Shown here: positions 7,149-15,705 of the stretch, piece by piece
Numbering within the stretch: position 1 is the stretch's first letter
Layout of the letters: each line of letters opens with the position of its first letter
NCBI GenBank assembly: GCA_035543115.1
Contig: DATKKF010000066.1
Span: forward strand, 1-64,000
Source: RPRB01 sp035543115
GTDB taxonomy: Bacteria > Myxococcota > Myxococcia > Myxococcales > Myxococcaceae
DNA length: 64,000 nt
Direction: 5' to 3'
The notes under the pieces: generated by a model
What the model saw: the letters and a program-made list of their open reading frames with translations, nothing else
Told to the model about the DNA's origin: nothing
Database searches by the model: none
Position numbers and translations under genes: made by a program

Positions 7149-9200
7149 TCACTTGCCCTTTCCGAGCTGCTCCTTCGCCGCCGCCACCACGTGGTCGGCG
7201 GTGAAGCCGAAGTGCTGCAAGAGCTCCTTGAGCGGCGCCGAGGCGCCGAAGGTCTTCATCCCCAGGATCTTCCCGGTGCGCCCCACCCACGCCTCCCAGC
7301 CGAACATCGCCGCCTGCTCCACCGCCACGCGCGCGGTGACGCTCGAGGGGAGGACCGACTCCCGGTACTCGGGCGACTGCTGCTCGAACAGCTCCCAGCA
7401 AGGCATGCTGATCGCACGGGCCCGGATGCCCTCGGCCCTGAGCCTCTCGTGCGCCTCGACGATGAGCCGCACCTCGCTCCCGGTGGCCATCAGCAGCACC
7501 TCGGGCTTGCCACCCTCGGCCTCGAGCAGGACGTAGGCGCCCTTCCGCGCGCCAGAGGCGGGAGCAACCTTGGTCCGGTCGAAGGTGGGGAGCGCCTGGC
7601 GGCTGAAGACCAGGATCGCCGGGTGATGCGTGCTCTCCATCACCAGCCGGTAGCACTCGGTCACCTCGTTGGCGTCGCCCGGGCGGAGCACCCATAGCCC
7701 GGGCATCGCACGCAGCGAGGCGAGCTGCTCCACCGGCTGGTGCGTCGGCCCATCCTCGCCGAGGCCGATGGAGTCGTGGGTCATCACGTGGAACGAGGGG
7801 ATCTCCATGATCGAGGACAGCCGCACCGGCGCGCGCATGTAGTCCACGAAGGTGAGGAAGGTGCTCCCGAACGCGCGGAGCTTGCTCAGCACCATCCCGT
7901 TGACGATGGCGCCCATCGCGTGCTCGCGGACGCCGAAGTAGATGTTCCGCCCGCCGGGCTCGCCCGCGGCCAGGTTCGGCTCGCCCTTGATGGTGGTCTT
8001 GGTCGAGCCGCTGAGGTCCGCCGCGCCGCCGAGGAGCCAGGGAATCTTCTTCGCCAGCGCGTTCAGCACCTGGCCTGACGACTCGCGGGTGGCCATCCCC
8101 TTCGGGTCCGCGGGGAAGACCGGGAGCTCGCTGTCCCAGCCGGGAGGGAGCTCGGAGCGGTCGATCCGATCCAGCTCTGCGGCAAGCTCGGGGAACTCCT
8201 TGCCGTGGCGCGCCCGGAGCGCCTCCCAGTCCTGCCGGAGCTTCCTCCCCCGGGTGCCGATGCCCTGCTGGAAGTGCTCCCGGACGCCGTCCGGGACGAG
8301 GAACTGCGCATCCTCCGGCCAGCCGTAGAACTTCTTGGCCGCGCGCACCTGGTCCTCGCCCAGCGGCTCCCCGTGGGCCGCGCTGGTGTCCTGCTTCGTG
8401 GGGCTCCCGTAGCCGATGTGCGAGTCGACGACGATGAGGGTTGGCCGGCCCTGCTGTCTGAAGAACTGGAGCGCCCCGGAGAGCTGGCCGAGGTCGTTCG
8501 CGTCGGTGACGTGCGTCGTCGCCCAGCCGTAGGCCTCGAAGCGCCTGGGGACGTCCTCGCTGAAGGAGAGCGAGAGCTTCCCGTCGAGCGAGACGTGGTT
8601 GTTGTCGTAGAGCCAGCAGAGGTTCGGGAGCTTCAGGTGACCGGCGAGCGACGCGGCCTCCGAGGCGATGCCCTCCATCATGCAGCCGTCCCCGAGGACG
8701 GCATAGACGTCGAAGTCGAACAGCGTGAGGCCGGGCCGGTTGTACCGGGCGCCTAGCCACCGCGAGGCGATGGCCATGCCCACCGAGTTGGCGGCGCCCT
8801 GGCCGAGCGGGCCTGTGGTGGCCTCGACGCCCGTGGTGATGCGGTACTCGGGATGGCCCGGGGTCCGGCTGTTCAGCTGGCGGAAGTGCTTGATGTCGTC
8901 GAGCGAGACCGCGGGCGCATCGAGTACCCGCCCCTCCTGGTCCACCTGCCGCACGCCGGTCAGGTGGAGCACCGAGTAGAGGAGCATGGAGGCGTGCCCG
9001 TTGGAGAGCACGAACCGGTCGCGGTTCGGCCAGGTCGGGTCCGCCGGATCGTAGCGCAGCACGTTCTGCCAGAGCGTGTAGGCCACGGGGGCGAGCGCCA
9101 TCGGCGCCCCCGGATGCCCGGAGTTCGCCTTCTGCACCGCATCGATCGACAGGGTCCTGATGGTGTCGATGGCGAGCTTCTCGATTCCAGGCTGGGGCAC
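7149..9200 (-). CDS. tkt: transketolase
   Basis: Thiamine-diphosphate enzyme moving two-carbon units between ketose and aldose phosphates. The 683-residue product has the N-terminal IDAVQKANSGHPGAPM motif, the ThDP/Mg2+ motif GDGCMMEGIASEAASLAGH near residue 153, and the pyrimidine-domain region FGVREHAMGAIVNGM with catalytic Glu near residue 407. Starts with GTG at 9200 behind a GGGAG site. It is the first gene of the leftward tkt-rpiB-tal-pgi-gnd-zwf-glk-pgl operon, whose promoter must lie in 9201-9384, the gap shared with the divergent gene. Confidence 0.96.
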   Translation of the reverse strand: MPQPGIEKLAIDTIRTLSIDAVQKANSGHPGAPMALAPVAYTLWQNVLRYDPADPTWPNRDRFVLSNGHASMLLYSVLHLTGVRQVDQEGRVLDAPAVSLDDIKHFRQLNSRTPGHPEYRITTGVEATTGPLGQGAANSVGMAIASRWLGARYNRPGLTLFDFDVYAVLGDGCMMEGIASEAASLAGHLKLPNLCWLYDNNHVSLDGKLSLSFSEDVPRRFEAYGWATTHVTDANDLGQLSGALQFFRQQGRPTLIVVDSHIGYGSPTKQDTSAAHGEPLGEDQVRAAKKFYGWPEDAQFLVPDGVREHFQQGIGTRGRKLRQDWEALRARHGKEFPELAAELDRIDRSELPPGWDSELPVFPADPKGMATRESSGQVLNALAKKIPWLLGGAADLSGSTKTTIKGEPNLAAGEPGGRNIYFGVREHAMGAIVNGMVLSKLRAFGSTFLTFVDYMRAPVRLSSIMEIPSFHVMTHDSIGLGEDGPTHQPVEQLASLRAMPGLWVLRPGDANEVTECYRLVMESTHHPAILVFSRQALPTFDRTKVAPASGARKGAYVLLEAEGGKPEVLLMATGSEVRLIVEAHERLRAEGIRARAISMPCWELFEQQSPEYRESVLPSSVTARVAVEQAAMFGWEAWVGRTGKILGMKTFGASAPLKELLQHFGFTADHVVAAAKEQLGKGK

Positions 9201-9368
9201 GCGGGAACTCCCGATGTGGGGAAAAGGCCGACGGCCTGTTTCTGGCGCACCGTTGGGTCCGACACAAGGCGCAGATGAGTGACGGTGGTCGCGGTGGGGG
9301 GTTGCGTTACAGCTTCAACACGCGCGGCGCGACCGGGCCTTCCCTTCGTCGCCAGCGGGTTGCCGCGG

Positions 9369-9374
9369 TACACT
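9369..9374 (+). promoter_or_regulatory. candidate -10 element TACACT
   Basis: TACACT ends 10 bases before the ATG at 9385. No good -35 hexamer is seen 16-18 bases upstream. A similar TAnnnT word sits 10-16 bases before several other genes here, which suggests very short leaders. The rest of the divergent gap 9201-9384 must also hold the tkt promoter, but I cannot place it. Confidence 0.35.
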
Positions 9375-9384
9375 GTCCGGACTG

Positions 9385-11538
9385 ATGTCCGACACGCGCG
9401 CGGCCATCCGCGAGCTGCGCTCCCTCAGCGAGAAGCGAAGTACCCAGGGTCTCACCGAGCTGGAGCGGAGCCGGCTCGCCGAGCTGAGAGAGCGGCTCGG
9501 GTTGCCGTCCGAGCCGGCAGAGGCCCGCACCGACGGCCCCACGGCCGGCGGTACCGGTGCGCCCGGCGCTCAGGTGGCCCCCGTGGCGCCAGGTTCGCAG
9601 GTCACCGCTCCGGCGGTCCCCGTCGCAGCGAGGTCAGCGCCAACCGTCCCTCCTCCTCCCGCCGGGGCGGCCGAGCTTCCGCGCCTCGAGGCGCCCGAGG
9701 CCGGCGCGCTCCCCAGCCTCGAGACCGGGGTGCCGCCGCCCGTGGCGCTCGGGCCCGCGATGGCCCTGCCCGTTCCCGGGACGGCCTCACCGTCGCAGCT
9801 CCCCGAAGCGCTGTCCGACACCGCGACCGCTCCCCCCATCGAGGTGGGCTGGACGTCGCCCGAGCCCGAGCCGCCCCTGGAGCCCGAGGCGACCACGACC
9901 CTGCCCGACCTGGAGGCACAGGGCCCGGGCCCGGACCTCGAGGTCGCCACGGCCGAGGTCGAGGAGTCCGCGGCACAGCCCGTGCTCGAGGTGCTCGAGA
10001 CCGCCGCGGTGCCCCCCGACGCGCCTCTGCCACCGGAGGAGGAGGCGGCGGCCGCGTGGGCCGGGGTCCAGGCGGCGGCGGAGGGCACCGGCGCGCTCGA
10101 CTTCCTGCCTCCCCCAGAGCCGGAGACCCCACCCGTGCCGGGGGAGCTCGCGCCCGAGGCTCGGCGGCCGAGCCTCGCCGAGCGCATCAACGCCATGGTC
10201 GAGGCGGGCGAGGTCGACGCGCCGGCCACGGCCGAGGCGCTGGCGTGGGCAGAGGCCCCGGTGGCTCCCGGGCCGCTCGCCCCCGAGGAGCTCGGGGCCA
10301 TCCCGCTCGACGTGGCCGACCCGGCCGCCGAGTTCGGCGTCCCTGCCGAAGGCGCCCCCATCGAGCTGTCCTCGGCCGACGTGGTCCTGCTGGAGGGCGA
10401 GTCGACACCGGAGATGGACCTCGGCGGAGAGCCCGCGGATCCCGTTCCCCTCGCCGGGCTCCACGAGTTCATCGGCGAGCAGCCGGAGGACCCGCGCGCG
10501 CTCGCCTTCGACGACCAGGGCGGCGAGCAGCCGACGTTCGCTCCCGAGCAGCTGCAGGCCACCGAGGCCGAGCTCGCCGGCCAGCCAGGGGATTTCCACG
10601 CCCCCCCGGCCGAGGAGCCCGCGCCGCCCCCGCCCGCGCCGCCAGCGCCGCGCTTCGTCCTTCCCAGGCCACCTCCCGGCCCGCCCCCGGCGCGGCCTGC
10701 AGTGGCGGCCGCCCCCACGCCGGAGCCCCGGGCGGCGCCCGTCTCACCGCGATCGAAGGCCCCCGGGCCTGCGCCGGCCAGGGCCGCGCCACCACCGGCG
10801 CCCGCTGCTCCTTCGCCGGACGCCGGCGCCTCACCCGCGCGTCGGAGCGGGGAGGTGCCGGACGCCGCCGGTCCCGCACGGACCCGCGTGCCCCCTCCGC
10901 CTCCCGCCGCGGCGTACGTGCTCGCAGACGACGGACGGCGCATGCCCGCGTTCGCCGCAGCGGTGCCCGAGCCACCACAGCTCGCCCACCAGTTCGGCCG
11001 CAGCGGGCCGTTCGGGCGGCCGCAGGCGCTGCTGCTCACCCCGGCTCCACTGGACATGATGGACGACGGGGACGCGCTCCCGCCCGAGCCCGAACCCGAA
11101 CCCGAGCCGGAGCCCGCGACCGACGTGGCGACCGGGGGCGAGGTCTTCGGAGAGGCCTACCTCAGCCCGACGTTCGTGGAGGGAGAGCACCGGGTGGTGC
11201 TCCACACCCTGGAGGGGCAGGTCCGGCGGGGCACGGTGAAAGATCTCGACCTGCTCGACCCGGTCATCCGCCTCGCCCAGCCCGGCCGTCCTCCGGAGGG
11301 GATCGCCGCCGAGCGGGTGAAGGCCATCTTCTTCATGCAGGAGCCCGGGACCGCACCCCTCCCCTCGGCGGGGCGACGTATCCGCGTGGGCTTTGCCGAC
11401 GGGCGGCAGATCGTCGGCTTCTCCGAGGACGTCGACGCCAGCGAGCAGGGCTTCTTCCTCGTGCCCGCCGACACCCGCACGCACACCGCCCGGATCTACG
11501 TCTTCCGGGCGGGGGTGCAGTCGATCAACGCCGCGTAG
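9385..11538 (+). CDS. large Pro/Ala/Glu-rich protein of unknown function with conserved-looking ends
   Basis: 717 residues, function not recognised. Residues 1-35 form a charged, probably helical N-terminus (AAIRELRSLSEKRSTQGLTE). Residues about 40-560 are low-complexity Pro/Ala/Glu/Gly sequence, probably disordered. The last 130 residues look folded (GEVFGEAYLSPTFVEGEHRV, then VRIGFADGR-like GRRIRVGFADGRQIVGFSED). This resembles the small beta domains found at the ends of PilZ-like or signalling proteins in myxobacteria, but that is impression only. There is no signal peptide or membrane helix, so it is probably cytoplasmic. It is transcribed away from the pentose-phosphate operon with no partner downstream. 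Confidence 0.75.
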   Translation: MSDTRAAIRELRSLSEKRSTQGLTELERSRLAELRERLGLPSEPAEARTDGPTAGGTGAPGAQVAPVAPGSQVTAPAVPVAARSAPTVPPPPAGAAELPRLEAPEAGALPSLETGVPPPVALGPAMALPVPGTASPSQLPEALSDTATAPPIEVGWTSPEPEPPLEPEATTTLPDLEAQGPGPDLEVATAEVEESAAQPVLEVLETAAVPPDAPLPPEEEAAAAWAGVQAAAEGTGALDFLPPPEPETPPVPGELAPEARRPSLAERINAMVEAGEVDAPATAEALAWAEAPVAPGPLAPEELGAIPLDVADPAAEFGVPAEGAPIELSSADVVLLEGESTPEMDLGGEPADPVPLAGLHEFIGEQPEDPRALAFDDQGGEQPTFAPEQLQATEAELAGQPGDFHAPPAEEPAPPPPAPPAPRFVLPRPPPGPPPARPAVAAAPTPEPRAAPVSPRSKAPGPAPARAAPPPAPAAPSPDAGASPARRSGEVPDAAGPARTRVPPPPPAAAYVLADDGRRMPAFAAAVPEPPQLAHQFGRSGPFGRPQALLLTPAPLDMMDDGDALPPEPEPEPEPEPATDVATGGEVFGEAYLSPTFVEGEHRVVLHTLEGQVRRGTVKDLDLLDPVIRLAQPGRPPEGIAAERVKAIFFMQEPGTAPLPSAGRRIRVGFADGRQIVGFSEDVDASEQGFFLVPADTRTHTARIYVFRAGVQSINAA
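11083..11112 (+). repeat. five hexamer repeats CCCGAR encoding (Pro-Glu)5
   Basis: Five tandem hexamers (CCCGAG, CCCGAA, CCCGAA, CCCGAG, CCGGAG) encode a Pro-Glu run between the disordered middle and the folded C-terminus of the 717-residue protein. It probably acts as a stiff linker and may vary in copy number between strains. Confidence 0.8.
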
Positions 11539-11553
11539 CGGCGTCCGGGGATG

Positions 11554-12144
11554 TCAATTCGACGCGGTGGGGGCGCCGCGCTTGATCAGCTCCCCCTCGA
11601 CGGTGATCGCCACGTCCTCGCCGACCATCAGCCCACCGGCCTCGATGGTCTTGTTCCACAGCAGGCCGAAGTCCTTGCGGTTGACCTTGGTGGTGGCGGT
11701 GATTCCCCGACGGAGCTTCCCGCCGGCCAGCGTCTCGGGCGTGTACTCCACGTTGAGCACCACCGACTTGGTGACCCCGTGAATGGTGAGATCGCCGGTC
11801 ACCTTGAGGGTGTTTCCCTCGCCCTTGGTCATCTTGGTGGACTTGAAGGTGATGGTCGGGAACTTCTCGACGTCGAAGAAGTCGGGGGACTTGAGGTGCG
11901 CATCGCGCTTCGGCTCACGGGTGTCGATGGTGGTGGTGTCGATGGTGATCTGCGCCGAGCTCTTGGTGATGTCCTTGTCGTCCTGCTCGATGACGCCGGT
12001 GGTCTTCCCGAACTGGCCGCGGACGTTGGACACCATCATGTGCTTCACGACGAAGGAGCTCTCGGTGTGGGCGGGATCGATGTCCCAGGTCGAGGCGGCG
12101 GCAGGAAGGGCAACGAGAGCGGCGAGAGCAACGAGTGAGCGCAT
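11554..12144 (-). CDS. YceI family periplasmic lipid-binding protein
   Basis: 196 residues with a signal peptide (MRSLVALAALVALPAAAS) and a YceI lipocalin-like beta-barrel domain. Family hallmarks are the opening WDIDPAHTESSFVVKHMM, the central FFDVEKFPTITFKS, and the later DLTIHGVTKSVVL. YceI proteins bind polyisoprenoid or other amphiphilic ligands in the periplasm; the ligand here is unknown. It converges with the Pro-rich protein gene with only 15 bases between stops. No cytochrome b561 partner, a common YceI neighbour, is nearby. Confidence 0.92.
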   Translation of the reverse strand: MRSLVALAALVALPAAASTWDIDPAHTESSFVVKHMMVSNVRGQFGKTTGVIEQDDKDITKSSAQITIDTTTIDTREPKRDAHLKSPDFFDVEKFPTITFKSTKMTKGEGNTLKVTGDLTIHGVTKSVVLNVEYTPETLAGGKLRRGITATTKVNRKDFGLLWNKTIEAGGLMVGEDVAITVEGELIKRGAPTASN

Positions 12145-12246
12145 CGGGTGTCTCCAGAAGGCGATGGTCTGCTGAACGAGAATTCGGGCCCTTGGATGCC
12201 TGCCCCGCCCTGGTGATTCAACGATTCCGTCGTGAAACAGACCGTC

Positions 12247-12969
12247 TCACTGGAGGAAGCGGTCGGAATCCCGGGGGGTATTCCGGTCCGGGCTGACGAG
12301 GGTCAGATGCTTGCTGCGCGAGCGGAGCTGCCGCTGCAGCCGCCAGCTCTGGAGCCGGAGCAGCCAGTCGGAGGGGCCGCCCAGCCGCAGGTAGGCCCAT
12401 GTCAGGAGCAGCGCCAGCGCCGACGGGACGACCAGAAGGGGGCTGGAGAACACGCCGGTCAGAACCACGAAGCCCACGCCGATGAGCGCGAACATGTTCC
12501 CGCTCAGCGGAATCCCCCAGAAGTTTACCTGACGCCTGCCGAAGCTGAGGCCGTAGGCGACCCAGAGCGCCGAGCCCATGACGAATCCTCCGGGGAACGG
12601 TACGGGCCGGAGCGCGGGGATCACGAGCGCGAGGAACACCGTGAGCAGACCGGCCAGGGCCGTGATGCCGACCGCGAACAGCGCCATCCGTTGCGTTCCC
12701 CAGCTCTGCTCCAGCGCGCCGCCGAGCTGCCAGAGGATGAGCGCGCCGAAGATGACGCCGCTCACCGAGGTCTCGATGAAGGCGTAGGTGAACGGCTGCC
12801 ACACGAACCCCCGCAGCACCTCCCCGGGCACGAGCAGGAGCAACGCCCCGACGCCGTCGAGGGTGAGCCGGCAGAAGACCGAACCGATGACCAGCGCCAC
12901 CGCGAACCACGCCGCGGCGCCCTGCAGACTTGGAAGAATGGGCCGGAAACCCCGGCGGACGGGACGCAT
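12247..12969 (-). CDS. rhomboid-like polytopic membrane protein, probably not a protease
   Basis: 240 residues with about six hydrophobic segments (for example WFAVALVIGSVFCRLTL, VWQPFTYAFIE, VIFGALILWQLGGALEQSWG, MALFAVGITALAGLLTVFLA) and a basic C-terminal tail. The layout, especially WQPFTYAF and LWQLGGALEQSWGT, matches the rhomboid fold. The expected catalytic GxSG motif in the fourth helix reads VMGSALW and no His is present in the last helices, so it is inferred to be an inactive rhomboid-like protein. The ATG at 12969 has a GGAG site; the frame stays open to 13005. The 12145-12246 gap upstream of YceI shows nothing definite. Confidence 0.75.
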   Translation of the reverse strand: MRPVRRGFRPILPSLQGAAAWFAVALVIGSVFCRLTLDGVGALLLLVPGEVLRGFVWQPFTYAFIETSVSGVIFGALILWQLGGALEQSWGTQRMALFAVGITALAGLLTVFLALVIPALRPVPFPGGFVMGSALWVAYGLSFGRRQVNFWGIPLSGNMFALIGVGFVVLTGVFSSPLLVVPSALALLLTWAYLRLGGPSDWLLRLQSWRLQRQLRSRSKHLTLVSPDRNTPRDSDRFLQ

Positions 12970-13026
12970 GCCCCGAGGTCTCCACGAGCAGGGCCCGGAG
13001 CGCAACCCCCCTCCGGGCCGGCGCGC

Positions 13027-13242
13027 CTATCCGTTCCGCGGAGAGGCTTCTCGCTGCCGGTAGAACAGGGTGATGGTCAGGCAGTGGAACTCCTTGTCGG
13101 AGCTCTGCGTCACCACCCGGTCCACCACCTCGGCACCGGGGTTGTCCCGGAGCCACTTGGTGATGGTGTCACCCATGGTCTCGCGGTCCCGAGCAAGCGT
13201 CGTCGAGAACACCTTCACTCCGGTGAAGGGAACGCTGCCCAT
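13027..13242 (-). CDS. small conserved protein, 71 residues, unknown function
   Basis: A short cytosolic protein with a mixed alpha/beta pattern (VKVFSTTLARDRETMGD, then VVDRVVTQSSDKEFHCLTITLFY). I recognise the pattern KVFSxT...RxxxGxxVTxWI...VVTQSSDxxFHCLxIxxFY as a widespread conserved hypothetical family, so it is very probably real despite its size. It starts with ATG at 13242 and lies upstream of the rhomboid-like gene, separated by 57 bases, and may share its transcript. No catalytic residues are evident. Confidence 0.8.
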   Translation of the reverse strand: MGSVPFTGVKVFSTTLARDRETMGDTITKWLRDNPGAEVVDRVVTQSSDKEFHCLTITLFYRQREASPRNG

Positions 13243-13293
13243 GGCCGACCTTCTTACATCCGATGCGGTGAGGCGAGCAACCAGATTGGAAAG

Positions 13294-13527
13294 CTACAGC
13301 GAGCGTGCCCTGCGGGCGAGGCACGCGGACTCTTCACGGCAGGACGGACCGATGCCATCAGGATGCGGCCCCAGCGGCGTCCGGTCCGACTCCTCAACGC
13401 CACACAGGACGCAGTGGCGCTTCCGCTGGCGCCGCTCCGCCCGCCGTTGCTCGGCGATCTCCTTGGCCCGCTCCCGGGAGGTCTTCGCGCCATCCGTCGT
13501 CATCGCGCCGTCATCCTCTTCCGGCAT
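13294..13527 (-). CDS. small Cys-containing protein, possible zinc-binding tail
   Basis: 77 residues. The N-terminal half is charged (KTSRERAKEIAEQRRAERR, likely a helix). The C-terminal half has four cysteines in HCVLCG...GPSCREESACLARR, reminiscent of a small zinc ribbon, though spacing is not a known type. Start at ATG 13527 is preferred over an in-frame ATG at 13587. It is divergent from the lipoprotein gene at 13562 with 34 bases between. I do not recognise the family, and it could be a chance frame in GC-rich DNA. Confidence 0.45.
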   Translation of the reverse strand: MPEEDDGAMTTDGAKTSRERAKEIAEQRRAERRQRKRHCVLCGVEESDRTPLGPHPDGIGPSCREESACLARRARSL

Positions 13528-13561
13528 CGATAACACGCCTTGCCGCGGAGGGGGGCCCCCG

Positions 13562-13900
13562 ATGATGCTGGGAGTCGCCTTCCCCATGCTTCCGTCCCGT
13601 GCGCGCTGGGCCCTCCTGGCCCTCGGAACCTCCGGCCTGGCGGGGTGCGGCCCCGGGGTGGTCTACGAGTCCGGACCGGCGGCGGTGGCCACCGCCCGGG
13701 CGCTGGTCCGGCCCCACGTCGCCCGGAACGCAGCCCTCTCCACCCAGGTCGCCCGGGACGGGGCGGGCGCGGCCGTCACCCCCGGTCCCACCGCGGTGGT
13801 GCTCGGGCATGTGGCGCCGGACGGGAGCCTGCGGGTGGGGTGCGTGGACAGCGAGGACGGAGCCGAGGCGCTGGTCCGTGACTCCGAAGGCGAACGATGA
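13562..13900 (+). CDS. small lipoprotein, first gene of a lipoprotein/HExxH-protein pair
   Basis: 112 residues. A signal peptide ends in the lipobox LAGC, so it is a predicted lipoprotein. The C-terminal 45 residues include VVLGHVAPDGSLRVGCVDSE followed by DGAEALV. The same pattern (hydrophobic strand, Gly-rich turn, CVDS, then AEA) occurs in the 115-residue lipoprotein at 26095, which likewise precedes a HExxH protein, so the two are paralogues. GGAGG precedes the tandem ATGs at 13562/13565; ATG 13586 is an alternative. Its TGA overlaps the next ATG as ATGA. It may be a chaperone, inhibitor or anchor of the downstream protein, by inference from pairing only. Confidence 0.75.
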   Translation: MMLGVAFPMLPSRARWALLALGTSGLAGCGPGVVYESGPAAVATARALVRPHVARNAALSTQVARDGAGAAVTPGPTAVVLGHVAPDGSLRVGCVDSEDGAEALVRDSEGER

Positions 13901-15705
13901 GGCCTCGTCCGGCACGGGCGCTCCTGCTGGTCTGGGTCCTGGTCTCGCCGGGAGCCCTCGGTGGTGCCGAGATCCGGATCGTGGACGGGAATGGCTCGGG
14001 GGAAGGGCTCGACGAGGGCACCCCGGCGGATCCGGTGGGCGGCAACCCCGGCACGACGGTGGGCGAGCAGCGGCTGATCGCCGCTCAGTACGCGGCGGCT
14101 CTCTGGTCGGCCACGCTCGGGAACCGGGTGCCCATCGCCATCCGGACCGAGTTCGTTGACCTCGACTGTTCGGGCGGGACCGCGGTGCTCGGAGCGTCCG
14201 GTCCCACCGAGCTCTACGAGAACAGCCGGTTCCCGGCCGCGCTGGCCAACGAGCGGGCCGGACACGATCTCGACCCGGGACGGGAGGAGATCGAAGGCCG
14301 TTTCAACGGCCGGGTGGGCCGGTCCGACTGCGCCATCACCGCCTGGTACACCGGACTGGACAACCAGGCACCCACCGGGACCACCGACCTGCCGTCGGTG
14401 TTCCTGCACGAGATGGCCCACGGGCTCGGCTTCATCAAGTCCGCCACCGCGTTCCGGGACCAGGCCCGGGACGACACGAGCGGCGTGTTGCTCTCGCAGC
14501 TCTCCCCGGCTGACTACGACGCGGCCATCCGCCGACCGCTCGGTGTCAGCTGGATCGGGCCCGCGGTCCGGGGGACCAAGGACGCGTTCCTCGACAAGAC
14601 CGACGGGCTGATGCGGCTCTCCGACGGACGCACCTTCCCCCTCGCCCGGGCGCGGTTCGGCCCGGCACACGTGTCGCTCACCGCACCGGTGGTGCTCGCC
14701 CAGGACGCGGACGGCGGAACGGCACACGACGCGTGCGCTCCACTCGCTCCCTCGCCGGGGGCGCTGGTGCTGGCCGAGCGGGGGCTGCGCTCCGACGCAG
14801 GCCTCTTCTGCTTGGTCGCACAGCGGGCGCTGAACGCGCAGGCAGCCGGTGCGGTGGGCCTCCTGGTCCGGCCCGTCCAGTCCGGCACCGGGCCCACCTC
14901 GTACACCGGCGACGCCGGCCCGGGGCTCACCATCCCGGTGTGGGGGATGTCGTCCGACGACGGGACCAGTCTCCAGACGTACCTCCTGGCCGGTGGCGGG
15001 CCAGTGGCCGTCGATGGCGACGGCCGGCGCGCGGGCGAGAACCTCGCCGGCGACGTGCTGCTCTACACCCCGGCCACCTACTCGGAAGGCTCGAGCGTCG
15101 GTCACTGGGACTCCAGCGCCTCCCCACCCCTGCTGATGGAGCCGATCATCAACCCGAGCCTGCCCCGCACCCTCGACCTGACCCCCGCGGCGCTGCAGGA
15201 CCTGGGCTGGACACCGCCTTCGGGCCTGACCATCGGAGCCACCACGCTTGGACGCGACTTCACCGACGGCCGCCCTCCACAGTTCATCGTGCACGTCGTC
15301 AACCGCGGCAGCGCGGTTGCCACCGGGGTGGTCCTGGACGCGCGCGCCGACCCTGCCCTTCGCCTGGTCTCAACCGAGCAGGCCTGCGCAGGCGGAGTGT
15401 CTTGCGCCCCAGGGCCGCTCGACTGCACCGGTGGGCTGCCCTGCACGCTGGGGGAGATCGCCCCGGGGGCAGTGAGGACCGTCATCACCCGTTACGCCTT
15501 CGCCGGCCGAGCGCCGCAGCAAACCTCGGTCGAATTCCGGATCAGCGCCGGAAGCCCGTCGCCCCTCGCCCGGGACGCCAGCACCATGGTGGTCGCCAGC
15601 CAGGCCTCGGGCTGCAGTAGCACCGGCGGCGGACGCGGTCTGCTCGCGCTCCTGGCCGTCGCGACCTGGGCGAGCCGCCGTGGACCCCGGTTCAGGTCGG
15701 GGTGA
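13897..15705 (+). CDS. secreted HExxH metallopeptidase-like protein with PA domain and MYXO-CTERM-like tail
   Basis: 602 residues. Signal peptide to about residue 24. The N-terminal domain carries DPVGGNPGTTVGEQRL near residue 46 and the zinc-motif HEMAHGLGF at 171-179. An inserted protease-associated (PA) domain lies at about 285-380 (AGAVGLLVRP). A DUF11/CARDB-like domain follows (about 440-560). The tail from Cys573 is a Gly-rich stretch, hydrophobic helix and Arg pair as in MYXO-CTERM sorting signals, so surface anchoring is likely. Substrate is unknown and peptidase activity is inferred from HExxH only; no third metal ligand is obvious. It overlaps the small lipoprotein gene and converges with tatC, overlapping it by 14 bases. 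Confidence 0.85.
   Translation: MRPRPARALLLVWVLVSPGALGGAEIRIVDGNGSGEGLDEGTPADPVGGNPGTTVGEQRLIAAQYAAALWSATLGNRVPIAIRTEFVDLDCSGGTAVLGASGPTELYENSRFPAALANERAGHDLDPGREEIEGRFNGRVGRSDCAITAWYTGLDNQAPTGTTDLPSVFLHEMAHGLGFIKSATAFRDQARDDTSGVLLSQLSPADYDAAIRRPLGVSWIGPAVRGTKDAFLDKTDGLMRLSDGRTFPLARARFGPAHVSLTAPVVLAQDADGGTAHDACAPLAPSPGALVLAERGLRSDAGLFCLVAQRALNAQAAGAVGLLVRPVQSGTGPTSYTGDAGPGLTIPVWGMSSDDGTSLQTYLLAGGGPVAVDGDGRRAGENLAGDVLLYTPATYSEGSSVGHWDSSASPPLLMEPIINPSLPRTLDLTPAALQDLGWTPPSGLTIGATTLGRDFTDGRPPQFIVHVVNRGSAVATGVVLDARADPALRLVSTEQACAGGVSCAPGPLDCTGGLPCTLGEIAPGAVRTVITRYAFAGRAPQQTSVEFRISAGSPSPLARDASTMVVASQASGCSSTGGGRGLLALLAVATWASRRGPRFRSG

Noticed and set aside
9279..11585. A 768-codon plus-strand frame over the Pro-rich protein
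   Set aside because: Arg/Gly/Ala nonsense in the +1 frame; the chosen frame has the ordered ends and the -10/ATG arrangement.
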